NCBI GenBank assembly: GCA_023512835.1
Contig: CM042089.1
Span: forward strand, 17,348,562-17,412,561
Origin: Taxillus chinensis
Lineage: Eukaryota > Streptophyta > Magnoliopsida > Santalales > Loranthaceae
Direction of reading: 5' to 3'
Length of the DNA stretch: 64,000 nt
Shown: positions 32,628 through 44,677 of the stretch, piece after piece
How the letters are laid out: every line of letters starts with the position of its first letter
Numbering within the stretch: the stretch's first letter is position 1
The notes under the pieces: generated by a model
Database searches by the model: none
What the model saw: the letters and a program-made list of their open reading frames with translations, nothing else
Told to the model about the DNA's origin: nothing
Translations under genes and position numbers: made by a program

Positions 32628-33915
32628 AAGCTCGTGACGTCCCCATCACGTCCGCTTCCTTGTAGTGCTTGATGTGGTCCACGAACTGCCATAACATATC
32701 TTCACGTTCCCAGCTGTTTTCTCGATTTGGTAGACCCTTCCACTTGATCAAGTACTCTGAATAGTTGGGAACTCCTCGTCTTCGTATCACTCGATCGGCT
32801 AGGATTGACTCCACCTCCTTGTCGAACGCGGTCACAATGGAAGTAAGTGCTCGATTTGATTCTCCGCGACTTGGATCTTCGGCGTCCTCGTGAAATGGCT
32901 TAAGTAGGCTTGCATGGAAGATGTTATGAATCTTCAGTCTCGAGGAAGTTGGACTTGGTATGTTGTCTTCACTATCTAGTTGATGATCGAAAAGGGGCCT
33001 TCGTATCTTCGAACCAAGCCCTTGTGTACTTGGCGGAGAGACTTAAACTGATTTGGAAATAGCTTTACCATAACTTTGTCTTCAACCGCAAACTCTTTCG
33101 GATGTCGCTTGGCATCAGCCCATTTCTTCATCCGCTTGGCAGCCTTGTTAAGACACACCCTTGTAATGTTCGATTCTTCTTGCCACTCCTTTGCGACTTT
33201 GTAAGCAGGCGGATTATTGCCTGTGTAAGGAAAGTCAATAGCACTTGGAGTAAGTGGTTGTTCCCAGTGGCAATTTTGAACGGGCTTTTCCCTGTCGCTT
33301 CATTCTGTTGGAGGTTATACGAAAACTGAGCAACATCAAGCAACTTTGCCCAGTCTCGTTGATTGGCACTAACAAGTGTCGCAAGTATTGCTCTAGAAGA
33401 GCATTGACGCGCTCCGTTTGGCCATCAGTTTGGAGATGAAAACTTGTAGAGAAGTTCAATTTCGTCCCTAACAGCTTGAACAGCTCACGCCAGAATTTTT
33501 TGGTGAAGTGGGGATCTCGGTCACTTATGATGCTTTTTGGAATTCCCCATAACTTCACTATATTCTTGAAAAATAGGCGGGCTACTTCATCAACTTTGTA
33601 ATTAGGTGATGTTGGAATGAACGTTGCATACTTGCTGAATCGATCCACCACCACCATGATACTCCCAAATCCATTGGACTTGGGTAAGGCCATGATAAAA
33701 TCTATCGAGATGCCTTCCCACAGTCATTCAAGAATTGGCAACGGTTCCAAAAGTCCCGCAGGCTGTTGCTGCTCTATCTTGTCCTGTTGGCAAACAAGGC
33801 AAGTTTTTACGTACGCCTGGACATCATCATACATTTGAGGCAATAGTACGATCAATTGATGAGGGCAAGTGTACGGGCCATGCCTGGGTGACAAACCCAC
33901 AATGCATCATGGCAC
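32626..33915 (-). pseudogene. pol: Integrase with chromodomain, element E
   Basis: Integrase joins element cDNA to the host genome; the chromodomain is thought to steer chromoviruses to heterochromatin. On the minus strand the catalytic core shows VVVDRFSKYATFIP (near 33640), SDRDPHFTKKFW (near 33510) and Glu in DGQTERVNALLEQYLR (near 33410), so all three acidic residues are kept. After a frameshift near 33260 the C-terminal domain follows (AKRHPKEFAVEDKVMVKL near 33080). A chromodomain (32626-32835) has EVESILADRVIRR and YLIKWKGLPNRENSWE with its aromatic residues. A stop lies near 32975 and the frame shifts several times, so no full protein is possible. Confidence 0.85.
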
Positions 33916-33929
33916 TCCTTTATGATATC

Positions 33930-35547
33930 TTTTCATAATTCCCTCATCTCGAAACGAAGACTCGTTGACCAATTGTCGTCAGTACGCCATCTTCAACCCA
34001 AAACCGACGAGTCTTCCCTTCAGTAGCCAACTTAAGCAAGTTGTTGGTTACAGGGTCATGTGCCATTCCTTCCTTGATACGATCAAGGAAGTCACTCCTT
34101 GTTGTGCCGGTGGAAGACAAGGCTGCTAACTCCGCCTTACGACTCAATGCATCGGCCACAACATTTGTTTTGCCCAACTTATATTGTAGCTTATAATCGA
34201 ATTCGGCCAGGAAGTCTTGCCACCGATCTTGCTTGGGGCTCAGCTTCTTCTGCGATTGGAAGTAGCTTGTTGTGACATTGTCCACCATGATTACGAACTA
34301 ACTTCCAAGCAAATAATGTCTCCATGTACAAAGACAATGGATGATGGCCGTCATCTCCTTGTCTTGTACGGTATATCACCTCTCGGTATCATTCAACTTT
34401 TGGCTTTCGTAGGCAATTGGATGTCGATCCTGCATTATGACTCCCCCAATGGCATAGTCAGATGCGTCCGTATGAACTTCAAAGGGCTTGTCATAATCAG
34501 GCAGCACCACAACTGGCTCATTCGAGATTGCTTGCTTCAATTGCTTGAAAGAGGCTTGGCACTCGTCTGCCTAGTGCCAAGGATGGTTCTTCTTCAACAA
34601 GTCGATTAAAGGTGTTGCAATGGCGGAGTAACCCTTAATAAACCGATGATAGTAGTTTACGAGTCCCAAGAATGATTATAGCTCTGGGACTTTCATTGGT
34701 GGCTCCCACTTTTGGATGACTTGCACCTTCGTCGGATCCGTCATTAGCTTCCTGTCCTTGATCCGATGACCAAGGAAGTCCACCTCCTGCTTAGTGAATG
34801 AGCACTTCTCCTTCTTGACATAGAAGTCATTTTTCTATAACAATTAGAAAACTTGTTTGAGGTGTGCAACATGTTCATCCAATGTATTGTTGTACACCAT
34901 AATATCATCCAAGTAAACAACAACAAATTTGTCAAGGAATGGATAAAGTACCTTGTTCATTAATGTACAAAAGGTGGTTGGTATGTTTGTGAGACCAAAG
35001 GGCATGACTAGAAATTTGAATGCTCCATATCTTGTCACGCACATTGTCATTGGCTCATCTCCTTTCGCTATCCGCACCTAATAATAGCCCGACCGGAGAT
35101 CCAGCTTGGTAAAATATCTCACATTCCCGAGTTGGTTGAACAAGTCCGCTATCAAGGGTATTGGGTATTTGTTCTTGATAGTGATCTTGTTCAATGCCCG
35201 ATAGTCGATACACATTCTTAGTCCGCTATCCTTTTTCTTCTGAAATAGCATTGGGGCACCAAACGGGGCTTTCGGTGGTCGAACATAGCCCGCTTTGATT
35301 AGGTCCTGGAGTTGTTTCCGTAATTCTGCCAACTCCAAGAGTGCCATGCAATAAGGCGACATGTCCAGTGGCTTCGTTCCTGGTTCTAGCTAGATGTGGT
35401 GATCCACATCTCGCTTTGGTGGTAACCACTTCGGCAACTCTGAAAGCATCATATCTTTAAACTCATTTAGAATCGCTTCCACCGGCTCAGGTAGTGTTGG
35501 AGTAGGTGTTGCCGACCTTTCCTCCTCCGTCAATTCCCTCATCGAAA
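33930..35547 (-). pseudogene. pol: Reverse transcriptase and RNase H, element E
   Basis: On the minus strand RT has [18 protein letters not shown] (near 35290), [20 protein letters not shown] (near 35210), [11 protein letters not shown], then a TAG stop in place of Gln near 35075, and MPFGLTN (near 35000) and the catalytic YLDDIMVY (near 34910). RNase H follows (about 34600-33950), ending KTNVVADALSRK (near 34140). Several stops and shifts break it. Length and order are normal for gypsy pol. Confidence 0.85.
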
Positions 35548-35943
35548 TCATGTAACTTGTGTGAGTCCTTGTTTGAACTGCATGGCAGAAATTATTGGTG
35601 CACACGACTTGCCCATGCCTTTCAGTGAGATCACTTGAATCTTCTGATTGTTGAGGATCACTAGGGAACTTAACGATGGAATAGGAAATGCCAGCGCTTG
35701 ATAGAAGAAAGCAAGCCCCAACACCATCTTAAAATCGTCCATTGGAATGATAGTGAAGTCATGCTTTCCTTGCCAATCTCCAATTTTCACTGTTATGCCC
35801 CTTGCAATACCGTGGACTGGCTTAGCTTGTGAGTTTATTGCTTTGATCGTGCCAATTCCTTTAGATAATTTGAGTCCTAGCCGTTTGGCCTCTTGCAAAT
35901 CAATGAAGTTATGGGTCACTCCTGTGTCGAGCATCGCGCCCAT
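35548..35943 (-). pseudogene. pro: Protease, element E
   Basis: It is open for 131 codons on the minus strand. The active-site motif reads LDTGVTHNFID, followed by KAINSQAKPVHGIARG and FKMVLGLAFF. The pattern is that of a gypsy retropepsin and is close to the protease of element C at 16.6-17.0 kb. The catalytic Asp-Thr-Gly is intact. The surrounding polyprotein is broken, so a working product is unlikely. Confidence 0.8.
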
Positions 35944-36996
35944 ATTTTGGCACTTGATGACTACATCCGCATATAGTAGGCTTTTTCTCTTTCGGGTCCT
36001 TCCAAGAGAAGAGTTTTGAGAGAGTGCTCAAGTGTTGGATGGCTCCCAAATCAACTTGAGGCTCCTCGGCCTTCTCCTTGTTATATTCTGCAACAATGGC
36101 GTTCATCGCCTTGTGGTTCAGACAGTCTCGAGTCCAGTGCAGCCCATCACAAATGAAGCACAGACTTGGCGCCTGTTTCTTTTGCGCAAAGAATTAGAGC
36201 TTCTAATTTTTTGAGGTCATTGGATTTTCACCCTCTTTGTGGCCAACATCCTTTTTCGGTCAGCCCTTGTCTCCCCTGCTTTTACCCGTGTACAGCTTCT
36301 TCACAAACTTGGACTAGGGCGAGTAGTCGACCAGCATTTCAGTAGCCGCAATGGCATCATCGAGTGTTTGCACATTGCGCTGATCCAATTCTACTCTTGC
36401 CCATTCTTTTCGGCCATCCTTGAAGTAAAACAAGAAATCGGAATCAGACATATTGTCGATTTCCAGCATAAGGGTGGTGAATTCCTTGATGTATTTGGGA
36501 ACACTACCCGTCTGCTGTAGTCGACGTAGTTTTCCTCGAACTTCCATCTACGCGTTGCATGGGACGAAGTACTTGCATGGTTCAGCCTTGAATTGATCCC
36601 ACGTATCAACTACGCAAAGCCCCGTCTGCATGTTTCCGCGGCCACCACAGTTGGGCGGCTTCCCGAAAGAAGATTGGGGCGTTGGTTATCTAAGCCACAT
36701 CATTGACAACACCCATGACCTCGAAGTATTGTTCTAGGCCAAACAAGAAATTTTCCACCGCAGTGGCATTGCTAGTACCATTGTACATCGCTGGTTTCGA
36801 AACTTTCAGCATGGGACCGTGTCTGCCGCTCGTAACACTCTACCCAACATTTCCCACTGACTGTGGACTCTGTCGACTAAATGTTTCCATCTCCCTACGG
36901 ATGTCGTGGATCTCACACTCCACGTATTTCCACAGGTTAGCCAGATGCTCGTTAAGCGCCTCAATTTGCCCCTTGAATGATTGGCTACATTCACGG
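35944..36996 (-). pseudogene. gag: gag of element E, central and 3' part
   Basis: On the minus strand the retrotransposon-gag domain (YIKEFTTLMLEIDNMSDSDF near 36490-36430, ARVELDQRNVQTLDDAI near 36410-36360) precedes a zinc knuckle CFICDGLHWTRDC (about 36130-36170). Stops and frameshifts occur throughout. The N-terminal part is displaced to 47645-47757 by element F. Confidence 0.8.
36992..36996. repeat. Target-site duplication of element F, left copy
   Basis: CACGG precedes the 5' LTR of F and recurs at 47645-47649 directly after the 3' LTR. Both lie in the gag of element E. Confidence 0.9.
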
Positions 36997-37869
36997 TGTT
37001 ATACCCCATTTTGACCGCGTTAGATCGCAACCGTACTTGGCGAAGGACTACTAAGTAATAGAGGATGACATTCGGAGAACAACGCACTTGGCCACACTTG
37101 ATTCCGAGGAGAAATGAAATGATTATGACAAAAGTACCAAGTTGAATTGGACAACCGGTGGACAGCCCGCTATTTTATTAATAACTTCTCCGATACTTGT
37201 CATAATCCAACAAAGTCAATTGCGTTAAATAGATAACATCTTTATCTATCATTTCCAATTGGTTTAAGAATATTCTGGGCTGTATTCAATTAGTTATGAT
37301 TTTTCAAAGTTGGCAACCAAACCTTGTACAAATTTTGGGGAGACAGCCAGTGCGCAGCGCACTATTTTGCCAATAACTTTCCCACTACTTATTGGATCTG
37401 AATAAAGTCAATTGAATTAGTTAGATAACATCGTTATCTATCATCTCCAACTGGTTTGAGGGTAATCCGAGTTCTGTGCAATTAAGTATGAATTTTTGAA
37501 TCGGACGGGCAGAATGCTCACTTTATCATGTACCTCTGTGCGATGTTTCCCACTTTTCTACTAAATAGCTGATCCTTTTGGAGTGATTCCACTTTCATAA
37601 GATAGATAACATAATTTTGAGCAAAACAAGACCAATTTGGCCCTAATCCGAGCTCTGTAGAGAAAGTTATGAATTTTTGAAGTTACCCCATAAATATGTC
37701 AATTTTTCACGAATTTTGGTTCTTCATATGCATGTTTGTCTCACATTGCCAGTTTTGTTTCTACTTCGCCCAGTATATATACAAAGACACTCTCCTCACA
37801 GCAAGTGAGAACAAGAGAGGCCTAAGGAAGCCCAAGTAGAGGCGCCATGTGGCAACCAAGCCCACACAC

Positions 37870-38300
37870 GAAAATTTTTGGGTAAACCCAAATCCGGTGG
37901 TCAAACTTGGTCAAATCTGGACTAAGCCCAAATTCGGAGGTCAAACTTGGTCAAATCCGGACTAAGCCCACTGATCCGGAATAAGCCCAAATGCGATGGT
38001 CGAACTTGGTCAAATCCGGGCTAAGTCCACTGATCCAAAATAAGCCCAGATCCGGTGGTCAAACTCAGTCAAATCCGGAGTAAGGAATCTAGGCTAAGCA
38101 TTCACATGGAGTAAGGAATTAGCACTGATATGGAGTAAGAAAATTAGCGCTGACAAATCCGGGCTAAACCAATTGATGCTGAATAAGGACTCACTGATGC
38201 GGAATAAGGACCCGTTGATGCGGAATAAGCTCATTAGTGCGGAATAAGGACCTATTGATGTGGAATAAGGCCACTGATTCGGAATAAGCCCAGATCCGAA
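37870..38300. repeat. Two adjacent minisatellites in LTR F
   Basis: The first has units of about 45-60 bases built on GGTCAAACTTGGTCAAATCC and ACTAAGCCCA. The second has units of about 20 bases built on TGATGCGGAATAAGGACC. The same pair occurs at 45560-46030 in the other LTR with a different number of short units, showing expansion or loss after insertion. Confidence 0.8.
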
Positions 38301-38750
38301 GGTCAAACCTAGTCAATAATTCGGAAAAACTCCAAAATAACTCTTCCACAAGGTCTGGAAAGAGCTTCAAAGCATCGGGACTCTGAAAAATCTAGAAAAA
38401 TCCTTTTAATGCATTAATTGCGATCAACATCTTGGGGACTCCATTTTTAAGCATAGGGACAGGGAGCCTCCGTAATTAAAATCCTCGGGACATCACAGTT
38501 GACCCTAGGGACTGCCTAGCAATTAATTCCCAACGGTGCTAATACATCCAGAAATGCATTCAACCCTTACCCAACAATGCGTCTAGATACAATGGGAGAT
38601 TTAAATAATTCCAAGAAAATTATTTATTTGAGAAGTTATTTTCAGACGCAGGAACAGGGAGCCATAATGAAGTCTTGGGACATCCATTTGACTTGTTGGA
38701 AATATAAAAGGTGCAATTAATGCCTAGCCAACGGGTACTCCTTTACAAGC

Positions 38751-38761
38751 CTATAAATATA
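38751..38761 (+). promoter_or_regulatory. TATA box of element F (5' LTR)
   Basis: CTATAAATATA lies in a GC-poor context and is kept in the 3' LTR at 46488-46498. A weaker AGTATATATACAAAG occurs near 37781. The position, about 2 kb into the LTR, fits a plant retrotransposon promoter. Confidence 0.6.
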
Positions 38762-39908
38762 CTGTCCCAGGAGGCAGACAAGTGAAGAAGATGAAAAATA
38801 TCAGATCAAGGATCACGTATCAGAAGAGAAATTATTTTAGAGAGAGTAAAAAAGCAGGGAGAGAACATCCATGGATCCTCAAGAGAAAAGACCCAGAATT
38901 GATCGTCCTCTTCCAACAGCAGAAGGGGTCAACGGGGAGGCCATCCAGTGGGAACATCAAACATCAATTATCAAAGGAGGCCCTTCCAAAGCAAGGAGCA
39001 AACAATCTAGAAGTGTAGATGCAAATTCAAGGCGGGAAAGGGAAGCTGCATTTTTCTTTCTAACACCTTGTGTTTTCGTGGAGACTTTTTAAAGGAGGAT
39101 CTCCAAGCTTGGCCATAAAAATTTACCCAGGTTTTTCTCTTTAATTTCTTCATATTTAACTGTTAAGGCTTCTTTGCTCAAATGTTTTGAAGTGAATAGT
39201 TTTCTTTTTAACTCACATTCCTTTTTTCTTTAAAAATAAAAAAGGACAAGCAAAGAGTATGTTTTCTAGAAAAATTAAAATAGGGCCTGGGTGGTCATGA
39301 GGATTGAGCCCTAAATGCTTATATCCTAGTCTGCCTGGGCCAATATTAATTGTGGTAGTATTTCCATTTGAATTCAAATTATTTTCATTTTCTTTTCTAA
39401 AGAAGAAAGTTCACTTTTGTTTTCCTGAAAAACGCATTACTGTCACATGGGCCTAGATCCCACATTCTTTTTCTAAAATTAGAATGTTCCTTTTTTTATT
39501 TATTAAAATCTCTTTTGTTGTTTTAAGGCCTAAATCCTAAAATCTTTCTTTTTCTTAAAATTAAAAATACAAAAAAACTCTTTTTTTGAATAAATAATAA
39601 AGCAAGCAAACACCCATAGATCAAGACTAGGTATCAATTGTGGGCGTTGTGGGGGTGCAAGAGTTTTTCTTCCTTCCCCACACGTAACCGACTCCCGAAC
39701 CTAATTTTCTGGAACCGTAGACCCTTTCTTTTTCTAGGTGCCCAATCACACCTTTAATTTGTTTGGTGGCGACTCAGTGTTTTTTCTTTTCTTTAATGGT
39801 TTGTGCAAGCCTTGTGCAGGGATGACTCTAGGATCAACGGAATGAACTAGCATGGAGTCCTTTCACAAAAGCCAGCAACGAGCCCGGTCAAAAACGGGTG
39901 ATGACAGC

Positions 39909-39926
39909 TGGCGACTCTGCTGGGGA
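39909..39926 (+). other. Primer-binding site of element F
   Basis: TGGCGACTCTGCTGGGGA follows the LTR end by two bases. This is the type of primer site seen in Tat/Ogre elements, usually assigned to an Arg-tRNA; the tRNA assignment is from memory of the family, not checked here. Confidence 0.7.
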
Positions 39927-40641
39927 CTATTGTGAGAGTCTAGCCATGATCTTAATTTATGAAATGTTTGCTTACTTGTTTCTTTTCTGTTTCTTTTCTT
40001 TTTTATTATATAAATATTTTAAGTGTGCATACATGCATCTCTCTCTTTCTCCAACCCTATACCCGGGTTTTCTCTAACACATTAGAATTGGAGAGGCTAG
40101 TAATGGTTTGCCCATGTGGACTTGGTTGTGCTTGTCTACGTGGAATACCCGAAATGTCTCACTCAAGCAGTGGTCCTTTCTTGTTAATGCCCCAAGAGGT
40201 ACAAGAAGGACCCCCTCCGTCAATGCGCTTTGGGGTACGGGGGCTCCCTCTTAGTTCTTGTTAATGCCCTCGAGGTACAAGGCTAAGTAGGGTTTGCTTG
40301 GGAACCAATGAATAAGATAGGCTTAGATTTAGAAGCCCATCAGGGGCATGACCTTCATATGTTTGAGCCATGCTATGACATTTATTTACTTACCTTGCTT
40401 GAACCTTGTATATATTGTACATGTACTAACCCCTTTGTATATATTATTTATGCTCTCTTTGCTAACCCCTCATTTGCATGCATTGCATATCATGTCATTC
40501 CATTTTACATCTTTATCCCATGCATAACATGCATACAAAAAAAGGCCAAAAAAAACCTAAAACAACTAAAAAACCAAAAATAAATCCTTCTTCATCCAGG
40601 TTTGCTAGAAGGCTTCCAGCAGGATTGGGCATTCACACAAC

Positions 40642-41592
40642 TTGAGGTCTCACTGTGATCAACCACCCCCTTCGATGGCTGAGCATATAGAAGACAAACT
40701 TACCTGCCTTGAACGAACTCAATGGGAGCAGGGGGAAAGCATGCTGCAAATGCAAACTCAGTTGAAGACCATGACGGAGATGTTATCCAAGCTAACAGCC
40801 GAAAAAGGAGCCATCCCTACTAAAGGGGCAAACAGTTTGCCCACACCACCCGCTGTTGGGATACCGGCTCAAAAGAATATCAAAGAAGCTGTGGAGTCAC
40901 TCACCCCTAGAGGAAGTGATCATCCATCAATCTGGAAGCACATTGAGGCCCGACTGAAGGCTGTCGAAGGAGCAGAGGTGTATGGGGCAACTAGCCCCCA
41001 TGATTTATGCTTGGTACCGGGGATAGTATTACCTTATAAGTTCAAGGTACCCGATTCCGAGAAGCTCAATGGTACGAAGTGTCCTAGAACACATGTGATC
41101 ATGTACTGTCGTAAGATAGCGGCCCATGCTGATAATAACAAGCTCCTAATGCACTGTTTCTAAGAGAGCTTGACCGGAGGACCACTGCGGTGGTACATTC
41201 AATTGGAGGGCAGTCGTATCCAAACCTGGGGTGACCTGGCCATAGCTTTCCTAGCCCAATATCGGCATGTCACTGAGCTAGCACTGGATAGGCTAACATT
41301 ACAGTCCTTTGAAAAAGGAGGCACTGAAAGCTTCAAGACTTATGCCCGAAGATGGAGGGAAGCGGCCATGGATGTCCAACCTCCACTAACTGAGCGAGAA
41401 CTTACCACTCTTTTCATCAGCACTATGAAGGGAGTTTATTACAAGAAGTTAGTTGGGAATGTCTCGAGCAGCTTGCGGACATTGTCGCCTCCAGGGAAAG
41501 AATCGAAGGTGGCATCAAAGAAGGAAAGATCAATGAGGGGAAAGCTGAAGTACCTGAGCTCGAGTGATACTATGGGAAACCCTTCGGTGTAA
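40642..41592 (+). pseudogene. gag: gag of element F (Tat/Ogre type), one stop and one frameshift
   Basis: This is the only protein gene of F. The first part (40642-41163) has a coiled-coil-like N-terminus (QTQLKTMTEMLSKL) and the Tat gag start KFKVPDSEKLNGTKCPRTH and MYCRKIAAHADNNKLLMHCF. A TAA (41161-41163) interrupts it. The frame continues as SLTGGPLRWYIQLE and DLAIAFLAQYR, then YARRWREAAMDVQPPLTEREL. Near 41470 a one-base shift moves the remaining part (a VASRERIEGGIKEGKI-like segment) into another frame. The true start may be ATG 40675 (MAEHIED). No zinc knuckle is seen, so the 3' end of gag is probably missing. Confidence 0.85.
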
Positions 41593-43860
41593 AGCAATTC
41601 ATAAAAACTTTCAATAAATGGTTTTGCTTGTATTTCCCTTTCTTTTATTTGACTAAATTGTTTTTCAATAAAAGATTTCATTATTATCATATATTTGTGA
41701 ACTCTCATGGCATGGGCAAAAAGCCTCACTAAAGCAAGTTTAGCAAAGAAATTCTGAACTAATCTAAGGTTAGCCTAAGCTTGAAGCAAATCAAAAGGAT
41801 GCGCAACTCCATCCCCGCCTGGGGGGCACTAATGGAATATTTGATTGATGGCCACAGTTGGTTACTTCTGTCATAGGAAATAAGAAGACTTTTGAACCTC
41901 TTTTGAGCAAATTGAGAAAGACTTTGATATTTAAAATGAAGAGAGGCCATCATTTTGTGTTATCTTGTAACAATACCATTGTCAGCCCTTTTGAGCCTGC
42001 AGTAAAATTTTCTTTCATATAACCCGATCCATGGTTCACCCCACACTGGGCAGTTATTGGGAAATCAAATTTTTTTGGAGGACCCCTCAAATGGGGCAAC
42101 CTTTACAATAAGATCCCACACTGGGGCAATTTTTGTCAGAGACAACTGGTCATCTTATTCCCCCACACTGGGGCAGTGTTCGCAATAAAGTCCTCACTTT
42201 GGGTCTATCTTAGTATCCCCTTGGGGTAATTCTTTTCAAAAAAATAATAAAGCACTTTAAAAAGACCCTATATTGGGGAAATATTGGACAAAGAAAAAGG
42301 CGTTTCTATACCATGAGACATTTTGTATCCTGCTTCCGTGTCAAAACATGAGAGCACAAAGAAAGGTAGTTTCAATTTCAAAAATTCCAATTTGAACAAT
42401 GGATCAAGTCTAGCCTAGAATAAGTTTGAGCCTCTTATATCATTCCTTTGACAAACCCAAAACCTTAAGCCTACAATACTGTCCTAACAAAGTCCTCTCA
42501 GATTAGATGACAAAGTTATTTCTCAAATGCTCAAACGAGGGTGAAGATGAAAACAAAGCGGACTTGATGTCAGCCCAAGAGTGCATCAAGGGTAAAATAC
42601 AAAGCTAGCTACAAGGCAGAAAGAATACCGAAAAAGTCAGAGGCAAGCCCAACAAAATCAAAAGGGCAAGCATGAATGAAAACCAAGGCCAAGACCTTAA
42701 TGTCATCCAAGACTGATTTCAAAAAAATCATCAGGCCTTCTAATAGGTGCAAGATCCCTAAAGTAACCAAGGTTTCCCCAAGAAGGAAATCAAGCAAACT
42801 AGTCGGCCCCTGCAACCACAAGGCAAGCTAAGGCTAAATCTTAGATATGTTCAGACGACTATGTAAAAGCATGCTCTTAGAAGCTTTTGCCTTTGCCATG
42901 AGAGGGAAACAAGTTGTGATTATATTACAAATCAGTTTTCAAAATCAAAGTTATCTTTTTTGGAAATCTTTTTCTAAAAAAATGATTTCAATAAACCTTT
43001 TTGAATTACTTACCCCAATAGGGTCTACCATCGGTATTTTTCAGAAAAGGTATTATATTCTCTAAATAAGTTGTCACCAAATCAGCAGAGGAGCTCCTCA
43101 AGTTAGGGCAAAAGAGCCTCATCATTTTCCCAAGAGGTGCCCTGGTAGCATCTATGTCCAAGAAGCAGCTAACCAGCTACACCAAAGCGATTGCACCTTA
43201 AGAGCCTCTTTTTCATAAAACCAACCATGAGGGTCAAGTCACCAACCCTGTGATACTATAAGGTAACCTTGTAGAGTGATCTTCTAGAGTGAACTCGTAA
43301 AGGGAGCCTCAATTAAGCTACTAAATTTGACCCTAGAAGTCATCTCCTCAATGTCCATCCACTTAGACCGTCAATGTCACTTTCCATCGGCCCTAGATGC
43401 CACATCCAAATATTCACAGAAGAAAATCAGTTCACTTTTGGGGGTGCCAACACAAAGTGATACCAAAGTCCCAATCTCTTGCAGCAAAGAGAACAAAAGG
43501 CACCCACTGGCCTCATTCCCAAATAAAAAGGGCTTCAAAACTTAATCACAAATTCACATGCATTCATGCATCATTCTCAAAAGAATCAACATCTTCATGC
43601 ATCATTAGCATACATCCTAGCATATTTGCTCTTCTTACTTATAAGATTTGCCTACATATCAGAATGGCATGAGGATTCATCTTATGATCTACCAATAGTT
43701 AAGCTTCAAAGACAGATGAGGACTCACCCTCGACAAACAGAATTCCCTTTCAAAATCAAAGAACTAAACCCGGCAGACCTAGATCGTAAGCCCAAGCATG
43801 ACTCTTGAGTGGTAATCTCGTAGAGCGATCTCTTAGAGTGAACTCGTAGAGGGAGCCATG
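41593..43860 (+). other. Non-coding interior of element F after gag
   Basis: No pol-like frame is present. Between 42010 and 42250 the words CCCCACACTGGGGCA and CACTGGGGCAATTTTTG repeat loosely. Further on are phrases shared with the tandem array that follows (AGAGTGAACTCGTAGAGGGAGCC at about 43285 and 43835). Confidence 0.7.
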
Positions 43861-44560
43861 ATAGAGTCACCTATCCATAGCCCAAGATACTATCTCACTA
43901 TCATTTGACCCAAGATGTCACCTTCATAGCCCGAGACGCTGTTATTCGGCCCAAGAAGCCACCCTCATAGCCCAAGAAGCTATTTGACCCGAGATGTCAC
44001 CACATAGGCCCCAGACGCCATTCTCATAGCCCAAGAAGCTATTCGGCCCAAGAAGCCACCTTCATAGCCCAAGAAGCTATTTGACCCAAGATGTCACCTT
44101 TATAGCCCAAGACGCTATTATTCGGCCCAAGAAGCCACCCTCATAGCCCAAGAAGCTAATCGACCCAAGATGTCATATCATAGCCCAAGAAGCTATTCGG
44201 CCCAGACGCCATTCTTATGGCCCAAGAAGCTAATCGACCCAACATGTCACTCATTTTTGACCCGAGATGTCACTACATAGGCCCCAGACGCCATTCTCAT
44301 AGCCGAAGAAGCTATTCGGCCCAAGAAGCCACCATCATAGCCCAAGAAGCTATGTGGCCCAAGAAGCCACCTTTATAGCCCGAGACGCTATTATTCGGCC
44401 CAAGAAGCCACCCTCAAAGCCCAAGAAGCTAATCCACCCAAGATATCACTCATATTCGACCCAAGATGTCGTGTCATAGCCCAAGAAGCTATTCGGCCCA
44501 AGAAGCCACCCTCATAGCCCAAAAAGCTAATCAACCCAAGAAGCCACCCTCATAACCAAA
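43861..44560. repeat. Minisatellite array of about 38-bp units before the 3' LTR of F
   Basis: About 18 imperfect units built on CATAGCCCAAGAAGCTATT and CGGCCCAAGAAGCCACC alternate between two related half-units. The array ends about 120 bases before the LTR. Tandem arrays in this position are a known trait of Tat/Ogre retrotransposons and can seed satellite DNA. Confidence 0.85.
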
Positions 44561-44664
44561 AATGTCGCATCAATCTCACATCAATGCCAAACTCCAAGGA
44601 GATCTAGCCATTCAAAATGGGTATATGGTTATCTTTGTACATTATTTGTATACAAACAATGCAC

Positions 44665-44677
44665 AAAGAGGGGCAGC
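44665..44677 (+). other. Polypurine tract of element F
   Basis: AAAGAGGGGCAGC stands directly before the 3' LTR start TGTTGTACCCCA. Confidence 0.85.

Larger units (their letters stand above)
32321..36996 (-). mobile_element. Element E: chromovirus (Ty3/gypsy), main part
   Basis: On the minus strand the order is gag, protease, reverse transcriptase, RNase H, integrase, chromodomain, polypurine tract and 3' LTR. The element is cut at 36996 by element F; its gag start continues at 47645-47757 beyond F and is then cut again by copy G. The 5' LTR is not in the window. The clear chromodomain places it among plant chromoviruses. A Galadriel/Reina-like position is inference only. Confidence 0.88.
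36997..39906 (+). repeat. 5' LTR of element F (2910 bp)
   Basis: It starts TGTTATACCCCATTTTGACC and ends AAACGGGTGATGACA. It holds two minisatellite-like zones (37870-38095 and 38110-38300), a TATA box, a 78-codon frame (38782-39018) and a T-rich 3' part. It differs from the 3' LTR by a few percent on inspection. Confidence 0.9.

Noticed and set aside
43861..44560. CRISPR-like array of short repeats
   Set aside because: The units are contiguous and similar throughout, without unique spacers, and lie in a plant retrotransposon. It is a minisatellite.
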